Source of the DNA: Saccharina japonica
Lineage: Eukaryota > Sar > Phaeophyceae > Laminariales > Laminariaceae
Length of the DNA stretch: 64,000 nt
Assembly: GCA_008828725.1 (NCBI GenBank)
Contig: MEHQ01000164.1
Span: 187,792 to 251,791 of the forward strand
Direction of reading: 5' to 3'
The notes below the pieces were generated by a model. It was not told the origin of the DNA. It was given only the letters and a program-made list of their open reading frames with translations, and searched no databases. The translations under genes were made by a program, and so were the position numbers. Shown here piece after piece: positions 23,601 through 35,748 of this stretch (positions within the stretch are counted from its first letter, which is position 1; each line of letters begins with the position of its first letter).

Positions 23601-26600
23601 CGCACGTGTCACACCCTCTGTGCCTTTGCATTGGTGACACGCAGTTGTAGACACGTGCTGCGATAGAGGCAGCATTTTGTGGGTTAAATGTGTTCTCAAT
23701 GACCTATTGAAGGCTATTAAAGGCTATTAAAGGCTATTAACCCCTTAACAACCGGTCCCCCGTTTTGGGGACAAGCTACTTGAAGTTAGTGTGGGATAAG
23801 TTTTTTCAGTTTTGAATGATCTATTAAAGTATTAAAGGCTCCTTAACCCAAAATCCACGGAATTTCATTTTCGTGTCGCAATATTTTTCCTTTTTCGCTT
23901 ATCCAATGGGATTGTTCATCGGGTATATATGATTGCACTTTTATTTCCCTCCAAAATGAGTTTTGGGTGGGGTATACTCGTAGAGCTCCTGAAGTGACCA
24001 ACCTCAGAAAATAGATGGCGCACCTCTACCGTAGCATGCTGCAAAAAATCTGAGGCCTCCCCTGTCGACAGCAACACCCGCTCGGACATCCTTGGAGGCA
24101 TAGAAAGCACACCGCTAAAATTTTGATGATGGATCAGCATCCGTTCAAACCAGCGAGGGAACTCGTGTACCAGCGGCTGGAGCTACTTCATATGTGCGCC
24201 CCATATAGGTGGCATAGTCGTGCAGCGTATTCACGCCTCCTCCGATACACCGCCGCAAGGAAGACCCGCGGCAGGATTAATTTCCCACTAACCGCAGCGT
24301 CCCGTGGAGACGAGTCGGAAGCCGAGAAGACCCTGGACGAGTCTGCAGGCCTCGCCTCTATTACTCGTATATCATCTATGAAGGTTTCCACTAGATTTGG
24401 AGGCGTCTTCCATTCAAGAGCCAAGTTCTATTTGATATTCCGGGAACGGCCATCTTGTTTGGAATATTGCGTGGATTGACTTACGAACCGAAACAAACGG
24501 CGAACACGTGAAAGGCATATGTGGATGATAACAAATTGGGTGTGACGGTGACTGGTGTACCTATAGTGGAACTGGCATGCAGTCAGCGTTTGGTGAACCT
24601 GCTGATCGGCAAATATCCGTTTCTGTTTTTCTCTTTTTTCGGCCATGTCGGCCCAGGCGAACACAAAATACTGAATTCAGTACCCCACTATTAATAGTAT
24701 TTCAGAGACCCAGGCAGGAGGGGGGTATACTAAAATCAAACAACAAACTACAAATTACTGTAACTATTTTCTGCAACCCGAAGAGAAATCGCACTCCACT
24801 GGTCCGTTCCGTTTGTGTCTCAGTTTCACCTTGAGGGGGGGTGTAGAGCCAGTGTCGTTTTCTCTTTGTGCCATGTGTCCCTGGCTGACGTGTTTATCGT
24901 CGACACCGTGCGTTGATTTTGCAGGCATACCATCGACATAAAGGCGAGTTCGACTGGATGGCCATAGGCGACGACGACACGGTGTTCATGTACAACAGGG
25001 CTAGAGCCTTCCTCAGCCACATCGACCACACGCAGGTACCATTAACCTTGCGTTCGTTTGTCGTTATTTGTTGCCATAATGGTCTTCAAGATAAGGGACC
25101 GTAATTCGCCAACAACTTTCTGGATCGTGCCGAGACTCTGCTATACTGCTGATGCCCAACTTCGCCCTCCAAACAGTGATCGTTTCTGCTGCCTGGGTAC
25201 TACCAGAACATGTCCTCGATACCGCTATATCTGGTTGCGTTTTGTTTTCTTGTATTGACCTTGAATCGTTTCCACAGATCGTCACGTCGTGAACCCTACC
25301 ATGCCTACGGGCCGGACTCGTTTCCATGATGAAACATATGCTATCGGTTTTATTCGGGTGGGATTTTGATTATTTTGTGCAACATGGGTATGCCACTCTT
25401 GTGTTTAAGTCACACGGTGTACCCGTGCGGGTTGGTTTTGGGTCGTGTTTTGCGCTTGTTCGGAAACACACATCAAGTTTTTGAAAGCCTGTGGGAATCG
25501 AGGCAATGACACATCTCTTGTTTGCGTAACAAGTGTAGTATAGCCCTACCAACTTGCTTTACGGCCGCGTGTCTATGTGCTACAGCAGTGAATTGGTGGT
25601 ATATGATATAATACTGTAGTGTAAACGTGGCTGCATAGGCTAGGGACGAGTGCTCTGTGACCGTGACCATTTGTAGTTGAAATGAGTATACGATACTAAG
25701 GCCATCAGCTTTAGTTGGATTTCGACTGACATAATGTTCGCGTGCGGTCGATACGACCCCCCCTTCCCCCCGCAGCCGGTGGCGCTGGGCTCCGTTGATG
25801 GCATTCACCCCGAGATCGGGCGTGCAAGACCTATCGCCACATGCTTCTCGCCCTCGGTAAGAGTCATGCTACGGCCTGGCACGGTATGTTACGATGTGGT
25901 ACCTATTTTCTCTCTGGTTTCGGGCATGGGCAGCTCTGTACTTCACCCAACACACGATTCCGACACATGATGTTTACGCCCGCCGGCCGATGGGCAATGC
26001 TGCTACAGTGACGTATACATATTCCAAAACACAACACCGTGGTTTTTGTTTTTTCGTCATTGTTTTGCGGCTGACACTATTAATACTCCCCTACGCCCAT
26101 GGGTGGCAAACGCTATCAGGTGTTTTACATAGTACAGGTGGGGCGGAATATATACTGGGCAGTTTCTTAGATCAGAACCCCGTCAGAAGTAAAATGCTTG
26201 GCCGAAACAACACGTACGGACTCGTTTTCCCGTAGCGTGGGCCCGTAGCTGGAAACAAGGTCACGAGGTGCTTTGGACAGTATGCAATCCTGTCGTTAGC
26301 GACGAAGTTCGAGCTGTTCTCGGTCATCCTGATGGCCGAGGGCACCCTAATTGGGCGCTGATTGCAAGACGTTGCCTTTTACATTCATAAAGCCGATATT
26401 TCGCACAATTTACCTTCAAGCATTGCACCCCCAGGCAGATCAGGGATCTCGAGTAGGAACACGCCCTCGTCCGCCCTCTGCCTCGCTACCGGTATGCTGC
26501 ACGCCTTGGACTACAAAGCACAACGAAGTCTCCCTTTACGAATCTAAGCATGCCTACGCCGTATATGATGCTGCTCCCGCAAGTCCAAGTCTCCCCCCAC

Positions 26601-29600
26601 GCGTAGGCGTAGCGCCGTGAACATTCGCCTCTAGTTAAATCCAAACCAATGACTAGAATTGAAGGAATGTTTACGAGTTGGCACGCCTTGGATCACAAAG
26701 CGCGACGATTCTGCATTTACAACGCTAGGAAACCAACACCGCATATTTTGCTGCTGCTCCACGGGAAGCCGTAACACCATGTTCCCCCCCACGGGTAGGC
26801 GTCACGCCATAAATAGTTGCCCCTCGTTAGAGCAAATACCACTTCGAGAATTGCAGCAATGTTTACGAGTTAGCCCTGCTTTGACCTATTTCGTGAACGT
26901 CCACACAAGCCAAACACCATATTATATTGTGCGTCGAGAATTTTCGGAGGAGGGCGGGGATATCGTTTGTGTTACCGATGCAGTTGTGGTTTACAGCTAA
27001 GACTGGTAAAACAGTATTTTTGAACGTACGACATAGTCCAGACATAGCTCGAGACGTCGGCTCGGCTCGAATCCAACCATTGAAGCTATCGAGGACGGTC
27101 GCGTCATTGCACCAGCGGTTGAGCTGGTACAATGCCCGCTCCGTGCATATGGTTTCCTCGCTTTATGCCGTCAAGTGTCGCGCGCAATCGGTTGTCTGAA
27201 AACACGTAACACTGCTGCATGTTTCATGTTGTAATGTGTGTGCATGTCGTTTGTCAGAAACAAAAACTGTAGCGTTCCTTGCTGACTGATGTCTTATGTG
27301 CGCGTGCAACATGCTACCAGGAAAAGGAAACCGCGTCTTATTCCACTGGCGCGGACAAGGGGTGCTGTCAAGACTTCACACACCCATGCGAAGTTCCTGC
27401 CTTCCCAAGCACGTCAAAGACGGCTCAACACTTGCTTAGGCCTACCTGGCTCAAAACCGATCAAAACAAGGACGTGTTTGACCCACGTCGCTACTGGACT
27501 GTGGAATATGGAAAGGGCGGGTTGTTCTGGTCCTACGGAGGTTCGGGCATGTTTTTGAGCGCGGGGCTAATTGAGTCGGTGGGACAAGGCAGCAGTGGCA
27601 CCGGGTGGGAACGGTGCACGGAGATGTTCGGTATCGGCTACGACACCGACGTTCAGGTATACATCTACAGTAGTAGAAATAGTGCATGTAGGAAGTCTGT
27701 GGGTTTTGGACGGGCACTCGTTTTTAATATGTTGTCTGTGACACATGCTACGATAGAGGTGCACCACGTTGTTTCTGAGTTCCTCGCTTAAGGAGCGTCA
27801 TACCTCACCGAGAAACAAATTGGAAGAAAAATAAAAGTGCTGCCGGATGATAAATATCATGACCGAAGTATACTTTGAAACATTATTCGTCGCAAAAATG
27901 AAACTCCGACGAAATTGGGTTAAGGAGCTCGATCGTTCAGAAAACGATTCAGCCAAAGCGTGCTACCTCTACCGTAGCACGCGTCCTGTACTCGTAGGAG
28001 GCTTGTTTAGTTAGGGGATGCTTGTTGGAGAGAACGCGTATGGCTCAGGTTAAACTCGCAATCAGGAGAGAGACACGGCCGGGGCATGGATTGTAAATAG
28101 AGAAGCGAAGTGCACATTAGTGGAAAGGCGGCTCTTTTCTACCTTTAAGTATCCCAGCTACCGGTATATGGTAGGTAGACTTGCCCCTAAATATATACGT
28201 GGTAGGTGTTACAGTAAGAATAGTAGTGCTAGTACCATACGAACTAGATATACATTTACGTTCTCAAACTTACCCTGCATGTTCGACATCGATGACCATA
28301 CTTACTTTTAAGCGCATACCGTCTGAATGTCAACTCGGTAGCGTCGCAGTGCAACAGGGGCTCAGTAGTAGCCACGTATACCTCCAAAAGCATAGTGTAG
28401 ACCCACGAAAAAGAGATAACAAATGTCGTAAAGTTCACTACTTCGGGGGGTTGGGAAGTAATTTGGACTTAACAATCGCCGTCAGCGGCTAGCGCTACAT
28501 AATAGTCTATGCTCAAGGTTGTTCAAGGGTGTATCCACAACAAAATGCTAAGGCTTTCTCTTATGAGTATTGCTTGTGGGCGTGTTTGTGCACCGGTGCT
28601 TGCCCACACGTGCGACAATAGTGTAACTTCGATCTTGCCCCCCTTGTCCCCTCTTCCCCTTGTGTGGACTTCGGCATAGGGGTGCGCTACCCCTTCTGTT
28701 GACGTTGACAACGTGGGTGGAAACAGCTCGTCCAACTCTTTAGGAGGTCGAGGACCACGCTTAACCTTAAGAGTGCTTTGATAAGCCGACATTCATTAAG
28801 AAGTCTCCTGACCACACCGCGCATACCACTTGTTTTGCGTCATCCATTAAAATACTTCCTGAGGAGAACCTACAATACGCGTGACTATTTCGTCGCGCCT
28901 TTAACAGATTGGAGTTTTGACCATCTCATCAGAATCTGCAGTGAAATGCTGCTGGGATGAAGCCGTCGATATCCATTCACGTAGGGTGTTATCGCAGCGT
29001 TAAATCGATTATTTGATACCACTTACAGTAAAATCGAACGATTGTGTCCACCAGTTCGGTAGACCACGCAGCGCACGGGTGTCTTAGAAAGGCTTCTCGA
29101 ATCTGAACAACGACACTCGCATGAATGCGTGCTCGTGCTGTCGCCCGAACATCCATGTGGTTTGAAAGCTTGATATAATTTGTCACCCTTGCTGATCGTC
29201 GTGCCGCATCCCTCTCCTCTTCTTCGCGACGGATTTGAATGCCACGCTTGGAACATACTGAAACGCATAAACACGTCGGAATGGACTTGCGCGGGGGGGN
29301 GCTTGGAATGTGCCTACGAGCTCATGGCTTCTCCACATCCACCTACCCAGAGGGTTTTGACAGATCGTGTGAGACAGCCGACCCCGACGAGATCGGCGAT
29401 CGCCTTGCTGGAAATTGCCAGGTGACACTCTTAGTAGGGATGCCTTTGGAATGCCGTATGAAGTAGTACCGGCCCTCGCATATAAAACGGAAACACTGTC
29501 CCAGGTTGTACTCGAAGTAAGTATGTACCTTATTTGATAAAGGTTGTGATTCACAGTAGCTTCCGTACAACCGCTCCGACATTGTTTGGTTTATTGATAC

Positions 29601-30842
29601 TCTATGGCGGCAGTTATGACGCAGTGATCTCCCACGATAGCTCCGCCATAGCATGGAGTTGGAGTTGCGGAGTGTACCGGTGTTAGGGTTTGAGAGGCTC
29701 GTCTCTCAGGGTATCTCCAGTATCGTGGTGGGTGGTCATCGAGCATGGCTAACCTGGTTCATCTTTTTGGCCCCAGCCGAATGTTTGGTGATCAACAAAT
29801 AAATGTCCTGAGTAGTAGCGCTTCCTCTAGCTCATTATTGCGGCCTTCTATGGCATATTCTACTAGAGTGGGTTGGATCAAACGTCCGTTGCAAGGGTGC
29901 GTACTAAGGCAGGCTAAGACCTTGGACGGGTATGTGTTTGGATCAAATGCTCAACAAGCTACCCGACTACCGGGGTGTCCCGTCGGTTCCGGTATTGTGA
30001 GGAAACATTATGCACGGCGGTAGTTTTGGCTGGCCAGGTTACCCGGGGGGGGGGCACCGTGCGGACCTTTCCAACCAAAATGTGTTGGTCGATTGCTTCA
30101 TTTTGTTCGAGCTACAGTGGACTCGAGCTAGAGTGGGAGGGTGTCTTGAACGAAAACCTCCTTGTGTTGGTTTCACATAATTACCCCGGCGGAACTATCG
30201 CAGCGGCCTGCCTGTCGTTGCCTACGCTATGCGACACCTTTGGCGTCCAACCGACCGCGCACGAGGTGCCATTCCAAACCGTGTGCGCAAACAGTGGCGA
30301 TGTATCGCCCCTCGGGGGGTTATAAACATGTTAGCCTTCAATTTGTGATAAATTACCAGGCACGCATGAATAGCTCACCGACGTTTTGCTTGTTGTGTGT
30401 TCGTACCTTTGTTGTGATAAGACCGGTGGATACACGGAGGCGCAGTAGCAATGATGTACAAGGTGTGTATTTGGCCTCGCCTGTGCCTGTGGTATTTTCG
30501 TACCCTTGTTGTCGTAGAACCAGTTGATGCATTCCATCCCTCTTTTGCTCGTGCTATACTTCTACCTATGTTGGCATTTCAATAGCTGAGATAATGTTTT
30601 ACTCCGCCGCCTCTCTTTTGGTTGTGGTATGGTCGTGTCTTTGTTGTTGTCGCGATAACGAACAGGTCCTTGGAATACATCTTGGGATTCGCCATCTCTC
30701 GGAAAGCACTTCGTATACCCCCGACGCTTTTAAGGAAGCAGCCATTGCCGTTCACGAAGAAGACCAGATGTGGACCTCACCGTCATACCCCTACATGGAC
30801 CACTGTCCGAATGCTTTCGACGCTATTTCTATGTGGGAGTAA
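20304..30842 (+). CDS. GT31 (Fringe/DUF604-like) glycosyltransferase, copy 1
   Basis: Seven exons (20304-20612, 21711-21812, 24925-25035, 25776-25856, 27321-27656, 29302-29421, 30666-30842), all joined in phase 0, give about 411 residues. Residues 4-24 form a hydrophobic signal anchor, as expected for a type II Golgi enzyme. The lumenal domain starts with RILTLLTTYHGRTAFA, then FVTSDEED, and the metal-binding DDD at residues 153-155 (FDWMAIGDDDTVF). Later come YGGSGMFLS at 273-281, YDTD at 308-311 and an EGFDR block, matching the order in Fringe, C1GALT1 and plant DUF604 enzymes. The donor is a nucleotide sugar; the acceptor is unknown. Introns are 0.74-3.1 kb and hold MITEs and tandem repeats. 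A tandem paralogue with identical exon limits lies at 37901-50008. The family call is strong; the exact linkage cannot be told. Confidence 0.85.
21240..21410 (+). repeat. GTTGCTGTT-type low-complexity stretch in intron 1
   Basis: Imperfect GTT/GCT/GTC triplet repeats over about 170 bp. They create leucine/valine-rich open frames that should not be read as genes. Confidence 0.6.
21711..21812 (+). CDS. GT31 copy 1, exon 2
   Basis: 34 codons between CACGATAG and GTAAGTAC. It encodes MFVTSDEED followed by VDYKYGLADNHRLLGAITE; the second copy differs at 6 of 34 positions. Confidence 0.85.
23270..23520. repeat. Cluster of CATG-centred palindromes (CGACATGTCG type)
   Basis: Within intron 2 of GT31 copy 1, phrases such as GACATTCCGC, AACATGTCGCGGCATGTTGC and GCATGTCAGCATGCC overlap in direct and inverted orientation. 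Further GCACATGTCGCGGCACGT and CCACATGCCGCG copies occur at 23450-23515. Confidence 0.55.
23386..23401 (+). repeat. Short telomere-like run
   Basis: TAACCCTAACCCTAAC, slightly over two CCCTAA units, lies inside the palindrome cluster. It is too short to be more than chance or a relic. Confidence 0.35.
23652..24040 (-). mobile_element. MITE, subfamily GTGCTACGATAGAGGTGC, inverted copy
   Basis: The ends read CGTGCTGCGATAGAGGCAGC and GCGCACCTCTACCGTAGCAT, an imperfect inverted pair. Inside are the complements of the AAAATAAAAGTGCT and GAGCTCCTCAC landmarks, plus a triplication of AAAGGCTATT near 23710. It lies in intron 2 of GT31 copy 1 and is longer than its relatives (389 bp). Confidence 0.6.
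24925..25035 (+). CDS. GT31 copy 1, exon 3 (DDD catalytic exon)
   Basis: 37 codons between TTTTGCAG and GTACCATT. It carries EFDWMAIGDDDTVF, the metal-binding signature of the family. It is identical to the paralogue at 34 of 37 residues. Confidence 0.88.
25776..25856 (+). CDS. GT31 copy 1, exon 4
   Basis: 27 codons between CCCCGCAG and GTAAGAGT, encoding PVALGSVDGIHPEIGR and TCFSPS. Follows DDDTVF in the order expected for this family (a G-x-x-x block after the DDD strand). Confidence 0.82.
26499..26872 (+). repeat. Two-unit tandem duplication in intron 4
   Basis: Units of about 182 and 191 bp start with GCACGCCTTGGA at 26499 and 26681. Both contain CCCCCCACGCGTAGGCGT-like text and end with GGAATGTTTACGAGTT or its variant. 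The copies have drifted considerably. Confidence 0.65.
27321..27656 (+). CDS. GT31 copy 1, exon 5
   Basis: 112 codons between GCTACCAG and GTATACAT. It holds a KGCC...C cysteine cluster, YWTVEYGKGG, YGGSGMFLSAGL and RCTEMFGIGYDTDVQ. The GGSG and D-x-D blocks are conserved hallmarks of Fringe/C1GALT1/DUF604 enzymes. Confidence 0.88.
27742..27983 (+). mobile_element. MITE, subfamily GTGCTACGATAGAGGTGC
   Basis: Ends CATGCTACGATAGAGGTGCA and GTGCTACCTCTACCGTAGCA are an inverted pair; length about 242 bp. It contains AAAATAAAAGTGCTGC. It sits 85 bp downstream of exon 5 of GT31 copy 1. Confidence 0.7.
29302..29421 (+). CDS. GT31 copy 1, exon 6
   Basis: 40 codons ending CAG|GTGACA, with LGMCLRAHGF and EGFDRSCETADPDEI. 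The base at 29300 is recorded as N; by comparison with copy 2 it should be the A of the acceptor AG, so the exon start rests on that comparison. Confidence 0.78.
30666..30842 (+). CDS. GT31 copy 1, exon 7
   Basis: 58 codons plus TAA, after acceptor GATAACGAACAG. It encodes VLGIHLGIRHLSES and PDAFKEAAIAVHEED, ending ISMWE. The paralogue ends ISRWE at the same place. Confidence 0.83.
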   Translation, partial: VLGIHLGIRHLSESTSYTPDAFKEAAIAVHEEDQMWTSPSYPYMDHCPNAFDAISMWE

Positions 30843-33349
30843 TGAGACCGGAGACTGATTTTCGTATTGGAATAGAGGTGGACGTTGACCTTTGACGAAT
30901 ACGTTTTATTTGCGAGCTGGGCGCGTACAGGCTTGGGTTGTAATTGGTTTAGTGGGGAAATCTCCCTGCGATGTGCGTGTAGGGTCGTTGTTTTCACAGT
31001 ATGTTCACTTGTCTCTACTTCCATCGGTCTTTCCGGCTGTACGTTTGGCTGCGAGCATCTGTCCGTGTGTCTGCCGAGTAGTCTGTATTTTCTATCTTTC
31101 ATACCGGTCAGTTTTCTTGTTTTCCTGCCTACCTGTCTGTATAGTGGGTCTCGTGTCGTAGTATAATATGTTCAAGTCTTGTAGGAAGCCGATCCCCACA
31201 AACCCGATGTCTGCAGAACATATTTCGATGTAGAGGTAAGTTTTCACCGTGTGTTAGCTGCTAGTAGGTTTTAATATACGGATTGTCGCCCCCAACGGCA
31301 TGGTGCTACAGCTGCATTACGGTGGTCGTATATATGTATCTTTGTGTTTTCAGCGGCTCAAAGTCATTCAGCAGAGTCACTGTGAACACCCTACTCGTTG
31401 GAACTCTTGAAGTTCGAAGCTTTGTTGTTGTTTTCCACCATTCATCATTCGCGAACAATATATTTATGTTTATGTCCAGTTTTAAATGGGGCAGAGGAGC
31501 TACTGGCTCGAGTGGTGTAGACGCGGTCGGGTGCAACGGGGGGGGGGTCCCCTTCCGTAGCACCAGTCGTCGGCCTTTGGTGGCAAAGGTCCTTGTCCAC
31601 GAAAGCTGAAGGGGATGGCACTCTAGGCCTGCCTTGGACGGCTATTTTGACATTTCTTAGTGTTTGGTTCGGAGAGAAAATAAAGGTGTTACTCACGATG
31701 CCCGAAACTGCGGCCTGATATTGGTGACAGGTCGGAGAAAAACTACAAACGCCCACGAGTTCGCTCTTATCGACTCCCAGTGCCTATAGCTCTTTTACTG
31801 TAGATTACCGTTTATTCACATCGAAGTGAAATCGCTGGTAAATTTGTTCAAGCCGCGTGGTAGCCAGCGTTATGTAAGAAGCGCTGGGGAGCGGAGCTGC
31901 GCCCTACAAAATAAGTTTTCGTCGTTAATCGTGCACGTTATATCGCCAGCGTTGATAGCGTATCACTTCACATATGTATGTACTATTCCGTATATTAGCC
32001 ATAGTGATGGTGACAGATATACCGCCGCTCAGCCACACCTTTCCTGTGGTTGTATGGACCCGTGTGGTACAGGCGATATTGACAATTACTGACATCGTGT
32101 GCAAAAAAAGATGATCCCTCGTCGAGTTTCTTCCTTACAAAGTAATTTTGGAAGACGTTGGGTTGGCGTCCTTACAGTACACACAAATGGCTCCTGATGA
32201 TGCTGCAGTTGGGTTTGGCATTGCAAACTCGTGCCCCTTCGCTCTGCCCTGAGGCCCGTCGCCACTTACTACACGGTTTGCACACGTGCTGTGTATCGTA
32301 GATACTCCGTATCCTAGTTCAAACGTTTATTCGAGGGCATTCGTTTGTGAGACCCTCAGGCACAGCGCTCACTATACTGTCATGATCGCATCGAAACTTT
32401 GCTCATCCATGCAAACCTGCTCGTGCCTCAGGTAGCACAAATTCTTGCTGACCCGTGCTACGATAGCACTACGTACTGTAGTACCTAATTTGCGGAGGGT
32501 CTTTACTTGATCTCCCATTACAGCAATTTTGTTCAAAACATGTACAGTACTACACACTCCCAAGGCTGGCATGACCCCTGTAGTGTAATATAGTTATGAA
32601 AATAAGAGGGATGCTTGAACCGTTCGTAGCATGCGCCCTACAAGGACACAGCAGATAGTCAATACCGAACAGGAGCGCCGGAAAAACAACACTTCGTTGC
32701 GGCTGAGCAATCTACGTTGAAATTACAAGCACGGCAATTCATGGGTGCTCTCCTTGGCAGACGCAAGGATCCCAGCGCCTCCTAGACGCATTAACCTGTC
32801 AGGACAGGGTATTCGTCGCTTTGGAGTTAGAGAACGGGACCTAGTTGTTGCTTTGTACCATTTTAAGGCAGAGATGAAATGTCAATATTTTACCTGGAAA
32901 GGTATCGCAGCTGTCGACGGTGCGACCTGCACCGTAAGCAACGCGATAATTTTCTCATTAAGGCAAAAGCACCCTACGTAGATCTTACGGTCTCGAGATC
33001 AGCAGCTGGAAGTGCCGTTTTCTTGATGCGAGTGTTCAACGTCTTAAGGACTGTCCACCCATGTCCGGGACAAACTATATCGTTTTACAATGAGATATCC
33101 GCTCCAGTACAGTAGTGCATCAGAAAAACAGTGAACGCTTCACCGTTTGACGATTAAAAAAACCCTCACTCCAAGATGTTTGTCAAGAAAAGGCGTTTAT
33201 GATTAAGACTACAGTACCCTGATTCCAAGTTGTTTGTCCATAAAAAGCGTGAGTGGCTGGGTGGATGCCGTTTTGAAACGTAAATTATTTGTTCAGGCAC
33301 ATAATCTACATTTCTTAGCAAACCGTGGGAAGTGCCATTTAATCTTGTA
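30843..33349. other. Intergenic between GT31 copies, left part
   Basis: No second gene is supported. It contains a 51 bp exon-like stretch at 31185-31235 (listed separately) and unremarkable open frames elsewhere. Confidence 0.4.
31185..31235 (+). other. Exon-like 51 bp stretch, unassigned
   Basis: Flanked by CTTGTAG and a strong donor GTAAGT, it reads EADPHKPDVCRTYFDVE in phase 0. It lies after the stop codon of GT31 copy 1 and has no counterpart seen after copy 2. It may be an exon of another transcript, an alternative 3' exon, or chance. Confidence 0.25.
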
Positions 33350-35470
33350 TCGTATGGGACATCCCATGAAACCTTAGACCACCCAGGGGACGTACTATAA
33401 GACGGCCTATAGAATATCCCATGGGACACCCCACGGGGCATCCAATGGAACGTCCCATTGATAATCGCGTGGATCCCATTAGCCACACCACGGGACACGC
33501 GGCTACCTCACTGAACATCGCATGGAACGTCCCAAATATGTATTTCGGCAAGTCGTCTCATGCGTCGGCCTGTGGGCGGTCCATCTTTCTATTGGGTGCC
33601 CCATGGTATGTTGCACGGATGACAATGCATCCCATCATGGTAGAGTCCTGCGATGTCCCATGCGACGGCCCATGGGAAGGTATTATGCCTGTGGAGCATG
33701 CCATAGGACGTCCTACGGGCTGAATTTCGATGCATTCGACATCCCGTGGGCCGTTCCATGGAATGTCCCCCATGTGGCAATGCACCCATGCGTCATATCA
33801 CGTGACGTTCTCGGGGAGCATGTTATCCCATTGGAGGTCCTTCGGGATGATATCATTCCCATGCCTCGGTCGCCCCATCGGCCTTCCCGTGGGTCGTCAG
33901 AGAGGTATCATGCCATCCCATTTCTTATCCGCCTACGTCTGATGGATTATCCAATACGCCGTTGAAGTCCCATGTAGGTCGTCCGATGTGTTGTCCCATG
34001 GGAGTTCCCTTGGCATTTCCCACGGGACAGCATACTGCCTACCGGGTGCACAATGAGACGACTCAACCTTCATTCTTGGCAAGTCCTACGGAATGATATG
34101 GTACCAGTGGGAAGTCCTATGGGGATGTCGATTGGAATATGTTGTTACAGTTGTTTTGGGCTGACTCATGAAATCACCCATGTGACGACATACTATCAAT
34201 TATTTATCCCATAGTATGTTTGCGTCCCAATGGTATTCGCATAGGTCGTCCCATGGGGGTTTCGTGGGATGTGTTGCGTCATGCCAGGTATGTCTTATAT
34301 GGTGAGTGCTATACGACTTTGCGTTGTCCCGTGGAACGTCCCATGGGTAGCATGGTTGCCATGTTTCGTCCCATGGGTCAGCCCCCGAAACGGAAAGTGT
34401 CCAACGGGGCATTGATAATATTTTCCACAGTGCATCCAGCCCATATCATAGGGTATCTCACGGGAAGACGTATTGGACGACCGGTACGACCATCACGGGA
34501 GACATGCCACGCGTGCCCACCGGACGCCTTAAAGGGTGCCCCATTGGGCGACATGCTACCCAGGGTCGTTGGCTATTTCACATACAGCACTCAATCCATT
34601 CCAATGGGCGATCCATGAAACCTGAACGGAATTGATTGCCTCCCATGAAACGTCCCATGCGACTGACAATGGAACTTAAACGGCGTATTATATGGCCCAT
34701 GGGATTACCCATTGGATATTCTACAGCACACAGCCCGTCCAATAGGATGACCCACGGGCCTAACAAAGCGTTTGAGATGCCCCAAGGAAGGACCAATAAG
34801 ATGACACGCCACAAATGAGTCCTCAAACTCGACAACCCATTGGTTCATCCAATGGACACAACCTATCCCATAGACACAAGCCATGGGACAGCCCATAGGC
34901 TACCATGTGACCCCGTGGAACATGGAACGTCCAATATCCCTTGCCATAAGATATATCATATGCTATAACGAACAATGGAACGACATGTGGGACGCCAACG
35001 GCATGGATAACCACCCATGGGGAGATCGGCTATCCATGGGTCGTCGCGTGGGACATCCCATAAGTCATCGGATAGGACAAATCACACCTCATTGTACATC
35101 CCGCGTTATGTACAACGCGATGCCTCGTAGATATTAGGGAATCCCATACACTATCCCATATAGACTATCCCATAGGTTATCCCATTGCATGCCCAATGAA
35201 AACTTCAAGGCGAAGCCCATAGGCCGTATGTGATATCTCAATGGGATAGCCCATATGCCGTATGGGATATATCATGGGAGAGCTAGTGCGGCATCTCATG
35301 CGATTACTTATGGAATATCCCGTGGAGCACGTCATGACACTTGTTATGGGACGTAACCTGTAGGACATTTTATAGAAGTGTCATGAATGCCCACGGGACG
35401 ACAAACGAACTTGCGAAATACAAGGGACGCCCCTAAACCCTTGGCGCTCCCCATAGTATGTGGGGCGTCC
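33350..35470. repeat. Field of TCCCATGGGA-type palindromes
   Basis: Over about 2.1 kb the palindrome TCCCATGGGA and variants (GTCCCATGGG, CATCCCATGG, CGTCCCATGG, GGCCCATGGG) recur on an irregular rhythm of a few tens of bases, often joined by ACGTC/GACGT steps. They are not a simple tandem repeat: only the short core is shared and the linkers differ. Open frames on both strands inside it (GRPMG, PMGH-type peptides) are products of the repeat. Smaller patches lie at 36690-36860 and 49476-49550. Confidence 0.75.
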
Positions 35471-35748
35471 CGCCGGATTCACGAAACCTGTAATATTTCC
35501 CAGATATCGGGTGCTGCAATAAATATAGCGCGTTTGGGCTACAACACGTTCTGAATTACCTACTAAAGGCTCCTAAATCGAAATTCGTAAGAATACCATT
35601 CTATTTTTGCCATATTGATGTTGGCCAAGGGATTGTTGATCGTGATCGGCTTTCATTTTGCTCTTAATCAGGTTTGGAGAGCTTACTATTTCTGTAGCGT
35701 AGAGTCCCTCAAGTCAGGAACCTCTGAAAATAACGAATTGGTGAATGT

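Noticed and set aside
33421..33965. Overlapping frames with PMGRP/GHPMG peptides
   Set aside because: Direct translation of the TCCCATGGGA palindrome field on both strands.
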